Assembly: GCA_964495095.1 (NCBI GenBank)
Contig: CAZBUH010000021.1
Span: 1 to 25,153 of the forward strand
Direction: 5' to 3'
Source of the DNA: CAZBUH01 sp964495095
Lineage (GTDB): Bacteria; Bacillota; Clostridia; Oscillospirales; Oscillospiraceae
Length of the DNA stretch: 25,153 bases
In this document: positions 1 through 5,805 of the stretch, one piece after another
Position numbering within the stretch: the stretch's first letter is position 1
Layout of the letters: the number at the start of each line of letters is the position of its first letter
Translations under genes and position numbers: made by a program
The notes under the pieces: generated by a model
The model's database searches: none
What the model was told of the DNA's origin: nothing
The model's input: the letters and a program-made list of their open reading frames with translations, nothing else

Positions 1-116
1 TGCTGTGCATTATAGCATTCGGTGCGGACAGCTTTATGATACCGGCGATGCTGGGCATACTGGGTGTGCTGACCGTCCTGAGAAGGCCAATGGAAAGGGC
101 GGTGGCTGGAAAATGA
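1..116 (+). CDS. azlC: AzlC family branched-chain amino acid exporter subunit (C-terminal fragment)
   Basis: The first complete codon is at 3 and the frame runs to a TGA at 114-116, giving the last 37 residues of a protein that begins outside the window. The fragment reads as one hydrophobic segment, with a stretch FGADSFMIPAMLGILGVL, followed by a short basic tail (LRRPMERAVAGK). This resembles the last transmembrane helix of AzlC, the large membrane subunit of the AzlCD branched-chain amino acid exporter. The stop overlaps the start of the next gene (ATGA at 113-116), and that gene is a convincing AzlD, which supports the call more than the short fragment does alone. The 5' part cannot be judged. 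Confidence 0.72.
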   Translation, partial: LCIIAFGADSFMIPAMLGILGVLTVLRRPMERAVAGK

Positions 117-445
117 CCATGACCCTTGCCCGGCAGGCAATAATGGTGCTGGCGGTCGTGCCGAGTACGATGCTCACAAGATTTCTGCCGTTTCTCGTTT
201 TTCCCGCAGGACGCGGGACGCCGAAATATGTGCAGTATCTGGGCAAATTCCTGCCGTCGGCCATGTTCGGACTGCTTATTGTATACTGCCTCAAGGACGT
301 GAGCGTACTGTCTGGCAACCATGGGCTTCCGGAGTTTATCTCCATAGCCCTGGCGGCGGCGCCGCACCTGTGGAAAAAACAGATGCTCCTCTCCATAGCC
401 GGAGGGACGGTGTGCTATATGCTGCTTGTACAGTTTGTGTTTTGA
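113..445 (+). CDS. azlD: AzlD family branched-chain amino acid transport protein
   Basis: This is a 110-residue membrane protein, the usual size for AzlD, the small partner that forms a branched-chain amino acid exporter with AzlC. It has a conserved-looking early stretch (PSTMLTRFLPFLVFPAGR), then PKYVQYLGKFLPSAMFGLL and a hydrophobic C-terminus, consistent with three to four membrane helices. The ATG at 113 overlaps the azlC stop, so the two genes are translationally coupled. The frame is open upstream to base 5, but that part is azlC read in another frame. A hairpin at 495-527 and the padR promoter follow. Transport direction and substrate are inferred from the family. Confidence 0.85.
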   Translation: MTMTLARQAIMVLAVVPSTMLTRFLPFLVFPAGRGTPKYVQYLGKFLPSAMFGLLIVYCLKDVSVLSGNHGLPEFISIALAAAPHLWKKQMLLSIAGGTVCYMLLVQFVF

Positions 446-494
446 CCCGTAGCTTCTGAAAGCGCCGCGGGGATGGCGTTTAAAAAAATATCTC

Positions 495-530
495 AATCGG
501 CGGCGTTATGTATTGACGCCGCCGATTATT
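495..530 (+). terminator. hairpin after azlCD, possible terminator, sharing bases with the padR promoter
   Basis: There is a perfect 12-bp inverted repeat, AATCGGCGGCGT at 495-506 and ACGCCGCCGATT at 516-527, with a 9-base loop, followed by ATTATTTATG. It is placed to end azlCD transcription, but the U-tract is weak. On the other strand it is followed by GAGATATTTTTTTAA, which is more terminator-like, although no minus-strand gene is seen to the right. The right arm also contains the probable -35 box of padR (TTGACG, 513-518). Confidence 0.5.
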
Positions 531-541
531 TATGCTACTAT
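513..541 (+). promoter_or_regulatory. probable promoter of the padR-DUF2812 operon
   Basis: TTGACG (513-518), a 17-base spacer and TACTAT (536-541) fit a sigma-A promoter (five of six and four of six consensus bases). The -35 lies in the loop and right arm of the preceding hairpin. The -10 overlaps the left end of the 537-574 palindrome, so a repressor bound there would block RNA polymerase. Confidence 0.55.
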
Positions 542-574
542 TATGTCACACGATATATCGCGTGACATAATAGT
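537..574. promoter_or_regulatory. 38-bp palindrome, probable PadR autoregulatory operator
   Basis: The arms ACTATTATGTCAC (537-549) and GTGACATAATAGT (562-574) are perfect reverse complements. The centre CGATATATCG (551-560) is itself palindromic, so the whole 38 bp has only one mismatched pair (A550/C561). It sits over the -10 and probable transcription start of a gene for a PadR-type repressor. PadR-family regulators commonly bind palindromes with ATGT...ACAT half-sites next to their own genes, and such half-sites (ATGT 543-546, ACAT 565-568) are present. That the gene's own product binds here is inferred from position. Confidence 0.65.
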
Positions 575-592
575 GAGACGGGGGGCGGTTGC

Positions 593-898
593 ATGTCGGA
601 GTCACAGCCTATGACAGAGGCCATGTTCTATATATTGCTGGCGTGCCTGAAGCCGGGCCACGGGTACGGCATGATGCAGCGCATAAAGGAGCTCTCGGGA
701 GGGCGTATTGTCATGGGGCCGGGGACAATGTACGGCGTGCTGACGAGGATGAAAAAAGAGGGGCTTATAGAGCTTAAATCCCAGGAGGAACGGCGAAAGA
801 CATATGAGATAACCGAGGATGGCAGGACCGCGCTTCTCAATGAATATGAGAGATTAAAGCGTATGGTGCAGGACGGAAGGGGGATTGAGGAAGAGTGA
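593..898 (+). CDS. PadR family transcriptional regulator
   Basis: This is a 101-residue protein with the PadR winged-helix pattern: MTEAMFYILLACLKPGHGYGMM at 7-28 (helix 1 and the GYG turn), the recognition-helix region RIVMGPGTMYGVLTRMKKEGLI at about 39-60, and the wing (EERRKTYEITEDGRTALL). It is the short form without a long C-terminal dimerisation helix bundle, as in small PadR/LmrR-type repressors. The ATG at 593 follows GGGGGGCGG (580-588). A second ATG at 611 would also leave the domain intact. The gene overlaps the next one by 4 bases and lies behind a promoter with a large palindrome. It most likely represses its own operon; the inducer is unknown. PadR genes paired with DUF2812 genes are common in Firmicutes. 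Confidence 0.88.
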   Translation: MSESQPMTEAMFYILLACLKPGHGYGMMQRIKELSGGRIVMGPGTMYGVLTRMKKEGLIELKSQEERRKTYEITEDGRTALLNEYERLKRMVQDGRGIEEE

Positions 899-1122
899 AA
901 AAGCGGTATGCTTTCCACCACAGGGATTACGGCGTGGGCGAGAACGAAAAGCTGTACTCCGATATGGCATCAAAGGGCTGGCGGCTTATAAAGCGCGGGA
1001 ATATACTCAGCAGCTTTGAAAAAGCGCCGCCGGAAAAGCGGCTCTACCGTCTTGAATTTTCCCCGCCGGTCCCTCTTGACGATGAGCAGGGGCTGCCGCC
1101 GGAGCTTATAGCTGAAAAGTAA
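895..1122 (+). CDS. short DUF2812 domain protein (75 aa)
   Basis: The start is GTG at 895, inside the padR stop (GTGA). The 75 residues match the N-terminal portion of DUF2812: the block ENEKLYSDMASKGWRLIKRG (about 16-35), then FEKAPPEKRLYRLEFSPPVP (about 40-59). DUF2812 proteins are usually well over 100 residues, with a longer beta-rich part and often C-terminal membrane helices; here the frame stops soon after the YRLEF strand and a terminator follows six bases later. It is therefore either a deletion remnant or a stand-alone mini version. The intact start, the overlap with padR and clean codons up to the terminator favour a real short gene. Function is unknown; pairing with a PadR repressor is typical. 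Confidence 0.72.
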   Translation: MKKRYAFHHRDYGVGENEKLYSDMASKGWRLIKRGNILSSFEKAPPEKRLYRLEFSPPVPLDDEQGLPPELIAEK

Positions 1123-1128
1123 ATTACA

Positions 1129-1164
1129 AAAAAACTCCCTGTTTTATAAAACAGGGAGTTTTTT
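1129..1164. terminator. bidirectional intrinsic terminator between DUF2812 and asnB
   Basis: This is a 36-bp perfect palindrome: AAAAAACTCCCTGTTTTA followed by its reverse complement TAAAACAGGGAGTTTTTT. In either direction it gives a stable ACTCCCTGTTT stem with an A-tract before and a U-tract after. It lies 6 bases after the DUF2812 stop and 28 bases from the asnB stop on the other strand, so it can end both converging transcripts. Confidence 0.92.
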
Positions 1165-1192
1165 GCCGCCAAAGCAGACGGATTTTCGATTA

Positions 1193-3028
1193 TTAAACAA
1201 TAGTGACCCCGTACTTCTCCATCCAGTAATTTATCTGCAAAAAGTAAGCGACAGTCTGGGGCGTGGTCATAAGCTGCCCGTACCATGGGGTCTGCCGGGA
1301 AGCGGAGAGCAGCTCCTCCAGCTTCTCCTTTTTTGCTATCTGCAAAAGGGGAGCGCCGGGGTCTGCAATGACCTCCCGGAGCCGACTGGACACGGCCTCC
1401 AGATATGCCGGGTTGTGCGTCTTGGGATAGGGGCTCTTTTTCCGCCACAGCACCTTTTCAGGCAAAAGGCCCTCCATAGACTTCCTCAGAAGCCCCTTTT
1501 CGTATCCGTCCAAATCCTTAAACTCCCACGGCACGCTGTACATATACTCAGCAATCCTGTAATCGCAGAAGGGTACCCTGACCTCAAGGCCGCTGTACAT
1601 GCTCATAAGGTCCTTTCTGGAAAGGAGCGTCTGCATAAACCAGTCCATGTTGAGCCGGACCATCTCTCTGAGCCGGTTTTCGTCGGGGCTGAGGCCGGGG
1701 CACCGGGAGGTATCCAGCAGCGTGGACCTGTACCGCTCATCCACGTAGCCCTCGGCGCCCTCCGGGGGCAGGAACTCCTCGCGCATAAATCCGGCCCTGT
1801 AGGCTGTTGACTGGGCCCAGGGGAAGCCCTCCGCCATGCGTATGTCCCTGTCCCGGTACCAGGGGTAGCCGCCGAAAATTTCGTCGGCGCACTCGCCGGA
1901 GAGGGCCACGGTGGCGTGTTCCTTTATTTTTCTGCACAGCAGGAGCATTGATGAATCCACGTCGGCCATGCCGGGCAAATCCCGGGCGTCCACGGCGTCA
2001 AAAAGGGCGTCCACAAGCTCCGGAGTGTCTATAACTACGCTGTGGTGCTCTGCGTCCAGGTATTTCCGCATAACTTCAATATATTCTTCGTCGCTGTTGG
2101 GCTGGAATTTTGACGGGTGGAAATACTTGTCGTTATCCCTGTAGTAGACCGAGAAGGTGTGGAGCCGTATGCCACGCTCCTTCAGCTCACGGCAGGCGAC
2201 GGATGAGATAAGGCTTGAGTCAAGGCCGCCGGAGAGGAAGGTGCACACAGGCACGTCGGAGACGAGCTGCCTTTTTATGGAGTCGGTTACAAGATATCTG
2301 ACGTTTTCGATTGTGTCCTTCAGGCTGTCCCGGTGATGCCTGTCGCAGAGCTGCCAGTAGCGGAATTTAGTGAAGGAGCCCTTTTCAAAATACCCGCAGA
2401 AGGCCGGGGGCAGCTCGTGGATGTTCCTGAAGACGCCGCAGCCCGGCGTCCTGCCGGGGCCTGTCAGCATAATTTCCGCAGCGCCCCCGCGGTCAAGCTC
2501 CGGCGTAACGCCGGGAAACGCCAGGATGGATTTCAGCTCGGAGGCGAAGATAAACCGGCCGTCCTGCACCGTGTAGAAAAAGGGCTTTACCCCCATCCTG
2601 TCGCGGGCAGCGAAAAGCCGCCTCCTGTGTTTTTCCCAGACGGCAAAGGCGAATATGCCGTTAAATTTAAGTACGCAGTCCTGGCCCCAGTGGGCGTAGG
2701 CTTTCAGCACCACCTCCGTGTCCGAATGGCCGGAGAAGGCGTAGCCCAAATCCTTAAGCTCTTTTCTTATCTCGTCGGTGTTATATAATTCGCCGTTATA
2801 TACAAGCGCAAATTCCCGGCCGCCCTCCTTATAAACCATGGGCTGCTTTCCGCCGGATATGTCCACTACGGCAAGCCGCGCGTGAAAAAGCGCGGCGCCG
2901 TCCGTCAGGTACATACCGTCATCGTCGGGACCGCGCCGCTTCATTGTGGGCAGTATAGCCTTGCCCAGATTGTCGCCTGTATATTCAAAATTTTCACGGG
3001 AATCTATTGCCCCCGCAATACCGCACAT
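1193..3028 (-). CDS. asnB: asparagine synthase (glutamine-hydrolysing)
   Basis: This 611-residue protein converts aspartate, ATP and glutamine to asparagine. It starts MCGIAGAIDS; after Met removal Cys2 is the class II glutaminase nucleophile, which fixes the start at 3028 and not at the in-frame ATG 15 bases upstream. GGAGG lies 8 bases before this ATG. The N-terminal amidotransferase domain includes RRGPDDDG, HARLAVVD and YNGELYN; the ATP-pyrophosphatase loop SGGLDSS is at 266-272; the C-terminal synthetase domain contains SGECADEIFGGYPWY and KKSPYPKTHNP. Length is normal for clostridial AsnB. It is the last gene of a minus-strand series after DUF378 and DUF1294 (59-base gap) and ends at a strong terminator. 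No clear promoter of its own was seen, so it may be read from upstream. Confidence 0.96.
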   Translation of the reverse strand: MCGIAGAIDSRENFEYTGDNLGKAILPTMKRRGPDDDGMYLTDGAALFHARLAVVDISGGKQPMVYKEGGREFALVYNGELYNTDEIRKELKDLGYAFSGHSDTEVVLKAYAHWGQDCVLKFNGIFAFAVWEKHRRRLFAARDRMGVKPFFYTVQDGRFIFASELKSILAFPGVTPELDRGGAAEIMLTGPGRTPGCGVFRNIHELPPAFCGYFEKGSFTKFRYWQLCDRHHRDSLKDTIENVRYLVTDSIKRQLVSDVPVCTFLSGGLDSSLISSVACRELKERGIRLHTFSVYYRDNDKYFHPSKFQPNSDEEYIEVMRKYLDAEHHSVVIDTPELVDALFDAVDARDLPGMADVDSSMLLLCRKIKEHATVALSGECADEIFGGYPWYRDRDIRMAEGFPWAQSTAYRAGFMREEFLPPEGAEGYVDERYRSTLLDTSRCPGLSPDENRLREMVRLNMDWFMQTLLSRKDLMSMYSGLEVRVPFCDYRIAEYMYSVPWEFKDLDGYEKGLLRKSMEGLLPEKVLWRKKSPYPKTHNPAYLEAVSSRLREVIADPGAPLLQIAKKEKLEELLSASRQTPWYGQLMTTPQTVAYFLQINYWMEKYGVTIV

Positions 3029-3087
3029 AATCAATACCTCCAACGCAAGCCGCCATTTCCGGCAGGCGGAGCCGTACTACGGTTATT

Positions 3088-3369
3088 TTATGCAGCGAGG
3101 AGGTGATATATGACAAATAAAATGATTTGCAGGGCAAAAATTCCGGGCATGCCGAATTTAAAAGCGGCGTGCTTTGTCTTATGGCGGAAGACCGCCATTC
3201 CCAATATGGAGCCGGCGGAGCCGCCCAGGGCCGCAATCAGAAAGAGCGTTTTCTCCTTTATGCGCCACATGCCGCGCTTTGCCCTGCGCTTATCCACGCC
3301 CATGGAGGCAAAGCCAAATATATTCATAATGGCAAGGTAAAATAAAAACGCATATTTTATGTAATCTAT
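3088..3369 (-). CDS. DUF1294 family small membrane protein (start codon uncertain)
   Basis: The protein has the DUF1294 (YsdA-like) pattern: a hydrophobic segment, then GVDKRRAKRGMWRIKEKTLFL, LGGSAGSILGMAVFRHKTKHA and a final hydrophobic segment ending at a TAA at 3088-3090. It is about 93 residues with three to four membrane helices; function is unknown. There is no ATG, GTG or TTG at the expected position. A GGGAGG (minus strand, 3379-3384) sits 9 bases before an in-frame ATA at 3369, giving residues starting IDYIKYAFLFYL, which is where family members usually begin. The first downstream ATG is at 3327 (79 aa, no ribosome binding site, cuts the first helix); the first upstream ATG, at 3600, would overlap DUF378 and add about 77 unrelated residues. 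I chose 3369 as a probable non-standard start. Confidence 0.75.
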   Translation of the reverse strand: MDYIKYAFLFYLAIMNIFGFASMGVDKRRAKRGMWRIKEKTLFLIAALGGSAGSILGMAVFRHKTKHAAFKFGMPGIFALQIILFVIYHLLAA

Positions 3370-3511
3370 TGCCGAGAGCCTCCCTTCTGAAGGGTAAAGG
3401 GTAAAAGCGTTTTGGGAATACCGCCTGCTTTTATAAATTTTGCCGGGCCTCCGCCCCTCCGAAAGGAGGGAGAAGGTCCGGCTCTGATATTCTGAACAGT
3501 GCGGCGACGGC
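3370..3511 (-). repeat. hairpin-rich spacer before DUF1294, possible small repeat element
   Basis: These 142 bases between the DUF378 stop and DUF1294 hold a long imperfect hairpin at 3442-3482 (outer GCCGG/CCGGC, inner CCTCC-GAAA-GGAGG on the + strand) and a smaller one at 3382-3394 (CCCTTC/GAAGGG). The smaller one overlaps the DUF1294 ribosome binding site. On the minus strand the spacer also reads CCCTTTACCCTTCAGAAGGG. This style of palindromic intergenic sequence often belongs to small dispersed elements in gut Clostridia, but only one copy is in the window, so the class cannot be confirmed. The large hairpin may also act as a terminator or processing site. Confidence 0.35.
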
Positions 3512-3724
3512 TTATATGGAGTCGTCCGCCGTGTCTCTCTCCCTGAACAAAAGGGAAATACACCAAAGAGCGGCAAGGCCCACCAGAGTGTAAATGACAC
3601 GGCTTATGGCGGAAGTCTGGCCGCCGCAGAGCCATGCCACTATATCAAACCGGAAGATACCGATGCTTCCCCAGTTTATTCCGCCGATAATAGCGAGAAT
3701 AAGCGCAATTCTGTCCATGATCAT
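3512..3724 (-). CDS. DUF378 family small membrane protein (YuzA-like)
   Basis: This is a 70-residue protein with two hydrophobic segments and the DUF378 signature: MDRIALILAIIGGINWGSIG (about 3-22), then FDIVAWLCGG, and SRVIYTLVGLAALWCISLLF before a charged tail. The INWG motif and the size are typical. The function of the family is unknown; it is likely a cytoplasmic-membrane protein. The ATG at 3724 is preceded by GGAGG with 8 bases between; a second ATG at 3718 is possible. The gene lies 55 bases after the last V-ATPase gene with no clear terminator between, so it may be read from that operon. Its ribosome binding site is part of a short hairpin (3731-3758). Confidence 0.85.
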   Translation of the reverse strand: MIMDRIALILAIIGGINWGSIGIFRFDIVAWLCGGQTSAISRVIYTLVGLAALWCISLLFRERDTADDSI

Positions 3725-3730
3725 GGTTTA

Positions 3731-3758
3731 TACCTCCGTTATTTGTGTTTCGGAGGTA
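3731..3758 (-). promoter_or_regulatory. hairpin covering the ribosome binding site of the DUF378 gene
   Basis: On the minus-strand transcript TACCTCCG (3758-3751) and CGGAGGTA (3738-3731) form a perfect 8-bp stem around a 12-base loop. The 3' arm is the GGAGG used by the DUF378 start at 3724. There is no U-tract after it, so it is more likely a control on translation than a terminator. Function is inferred from geometry alone. Confidence 0.4.
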
Positions 3759-3779
3759 ATATTCCCTGAAACGTCCGAA

Positions 3780-4394
3780 TTATGCGCTGCCTTTTTGTTT
3801 TTTTATGACCTTGAGGCGTACAAACTCCTCCCGCTCCTTCTCGTCGAGGGCGTCGGTAATGACGCGGATAGTTTCGTCAAAATTCGGTATTACGATATTC
3901 CGCAGCGCGTTTGCACGTTTCTGGGCCTTTTTTATCTGGTAAGCCAGACGGCAAATGGAATTTTCAATTTCTGCCAGCTCACGTATAAGCTCTTTTGCGC
4001 GGTTGAATTTTATATATGTGTCATCAAGGGCGGAATTGGTGCCTGTGAGGCCGTATACAAGAAGCGGGGGAGAGCTGGCGGCCATAACGGTGGGTATTTC
4101 CACGCCCATTACGCTGCGAAAGCGCAGGCTCACGGAATTATCCACCGGCACCGCCTCGGCAATATGCTGGCATTTGCCGAGGGTTATGTTAGCAAGCTGG
4201 AGCGCCCCATAGGCCTCGGAAAAGACAAGGTCTATCTGAGACTGTATTTTTTCCGCCCTGTCAATGAGGGACATTATCTCCCTGACGAGAATGTTCCTCT
4301 TTCTGTCCATAAGCTCAAAGCCGGTCTGGGCCAGCTCACGTGAACGCTTGGCGGCTATAAGGTTGCCTTTTGTAGGCAGGACTGTCTGAGCCAA
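3780..4394 (-). CDS. ntpD: V-type ATP synthase/ATPase subunit D (central rotor shaft)
   Basis: Subunit D forms the rotating coiled-coil shaft inside the A3B3 head and, with F, joins it to the membrane ring. The 204 residues begin (M)AQTVLPTKGNLIAAKRS, the usual start of this family, and continue ELMDRKRNILVREIM. The middle contains GVEIPTV, and the C-terminal helix includes QKRANALRNIVIPNFDETI, all hallmark D features. The start is TTG at 4394: GGAGG (4402-4406) lies 8 bases upstream, and it gives the family's N-terminus. A TTG at 4409 would start upstream of that site and is rejected. It is the last recognisable ATPase gene, 25 bases after ntpB; no terminator was seen behind it. Confidence 0.95.
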   Translation of the reverse strand: MAQTVLPTKGNLIAAKRSRELAQTGFELMDRKRNILVREIMSLIDRAEKIQSQIDLVFSEAYGALQLANITLGKCQHIAEAVPVDNSVSLRFRSVMGVEIPTVMAASSPPLLVYGLTGTNSALDDTYIKFNRAKELIRELAEIENSICRLAYQIKKAQKRANALRNIVIPNFDETIRVITDALDEKEREEFVRLKVIKKQKGSA

Positions 4395-4419
4395 GGATGA
4401 CGCCTCCAATCATTTAAGG

Positions 4420-5793
4420 TTATTTGTCGCCTTTGTAATATTTATTCAGCATATCGTCGCCCACACGATCCAGCTCACCTCTGGGCAGCATGGACAGAAG
4501 CTCCCAGCCCATGTCAAGTGTCTGCTCCAGCGTGCGGTTTTCCGTGGGGTCCTGCTTTACAAAGGTGTTTTCAAACGCCCGGCCGAACTGGATATACCGC
4601 CTGTCGGTGTCTGATAACTCCTCCTCGCCTATAACGGAGGCGAGGCTCCTGGCGTCCTGCACCTTGGAATAGGAGGCGAAAAGCTGGTTGGACACGTCCG
4701 CGTGGTCCTCCCTGGTGTATTTTTCACCGATGCCGTCCTTCATAAGACGCGAGAGGGAGGGCAGGACTGAAATCGGGGGATATATGCCGGACTGCTCCAA
4801 ATCGCGGCTTAAAACTATCTGCCCCTCGGTGATATAGCCTGTAAGGTCCGGTATTGGGTGGCTTATATCGTCGTTCGGCATGGAGAGGATAGGCACCTGG
4901 GTGACGGAGCCCTTCCGGCCCTTTATCATGCCGGCCCTTTCGTAGAGTGAGGCCAGATCCGAGTACATGTAGCTGGGGAAGCCCTTCCTTGAGGGAATTT
5001 CGCCCTTGGAGGAGGAGAATTCGCGGAGGGCCTCGCAGTAGGAGGTCATGTCGGTCATAATGACGAGGACGTGATAATCGTGGGTAAAGGCCAGATATTC
5101 CGCCGCAGTGAGTGCGCAGCGGGGAGTGAGTATACGCTCCACTATTGGGTCGCTGGCCAGATTCAGGAACATCACAACGCGGCCGAGGACCCCGGCCTCC
5201 TCAAAATTTTTCCTGAAAAACTCGGCGGTGTCGTTTTTAACGCCCATAGCGGCGAAAACGATGGCGAAATTATCGCCGTCAGCGAGCTTTGCCTGCCGGA
5301 CAATCTGGGCGGCCAGCTCGTTGTGGCTCATGCCGGCGCCGGAGAAGATGGGCAGCTTCTGGCCCCTTATAAGGGTGGCCATGGCGTCTATTGCGGAAAT
5401 GCCCGTGTAGATGCAGCTTCTGGGGTACTGGCGGGATACGGGATTTATGGCGGAGCCGTTTATGTCCCGGCGCTCCTCGGGGTAAATCTCGCCCAGACCG
5501 TCTATGGGCTTTCCGGTACCGTCGAATACCCGCCCCAGTATCTCGGTGGAGAGGGGGATATCCATTGACTTGCCGCTGAAGCGGGTCCTGACGTTTTCAA
5601 GGGACACGCCCTGGGTGCCCTCAAATATCTGGATGGAGGCCCTGTTTCCGTCGATGCCGATTATGCGCCCGTAACGGCGCTCGCCGTTTTGCAGGGTGAT
5701 TTCGGCCATTTCGTCATAGGCCACGTTTGTTATGCCGTCTATCTCCATAAGGGAGCCGACCATCTGGGCAGTTCCCGTGTATTCAACTCGCAT
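4420..5793 (-). CDS. ntpB: V-type ATP synthase/ATPase subunit B (non-catalytic)
   Basis: This is a 457-residue regulatory/non-catalytic subunit that alternates with A in the A3B3 head. It starts MRVEYTGTAQMVGSLMEIDG, has the N-terminal barrel, then GRVFDGTGKPIDGLG and the family stretch YTGISAIDAMATLIRGQKLP. In place of a Walker A loop it has FSGAGMSHNELAAQI, as expected for B. VLVIMTDMTSYCEALREFSS, PSRKGFPSYMYSDLASLYERAG and the C-terminal part with QLFASYSKVQDARSLASVIGEEELS are all present. A GGGGGTGG lies just upstream of the ATG at 5793. The gene begins 12 bases after ntpA. Length is typical and nothing looks broken. Confidence 0.97.
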   Translation of the reverse strand: MRVEYTGTAQMVGSLMEIDGITNVAYDEMAEITLQNGERRYGRIIGIDGNRASIQIFEGTQGVSLENVRTRFSGKSMDIPLSTEILGRVFDGTGKPIDGLGEIYPEERRDINGSAINPVSRQYPRSCIYTGISAIDAMATLIRGQKLPIFSGAGMSHNELAAQIVRQAKLADGDNFAIVFAAMGVKNDTAEFFRKNFEEAGVLGRVVMFLNLASDPIVERILTPRCALTAAEYLAFTHDYHVLVIMTDMTSYCEALREFSSSKGEIPSRKGFPSYMYSDLASLYERAGMIKGRKGSVTQVPILSMPNDDISHPIPDLTGYITEGQIVLSRDLEQSGIYPPISVLPSLSRLMKDGIGEKYTREDHADVSNQLFASYSKVQDARSLASVIGEEELSDTDRRYIQFGRAFENTFVKQDPTENRTLEQTLDMGWELLSMLPRGELDRVGDDMLNKYYKGDK

Positions 5794-5805
5794 GATGCCA
5801 CCCCC

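Noticed and set aside
2989..3090. Separate promoter for asnB
   Set aside because: No -35/-10 pair with acceptable spacing was found on the minus strand; the nearest (TTGTCA to TAAAAT) is 20 bases apart and overlaps the end of DUF1294.
3600..3600. ATG at 3600 as the start of the DUF1294 gene (170 aa)
   Set aside because: It would overlap the DUF378 gene by 89 bases, and the added 77 residues translate hairpin DNA with no resemblance to the family.
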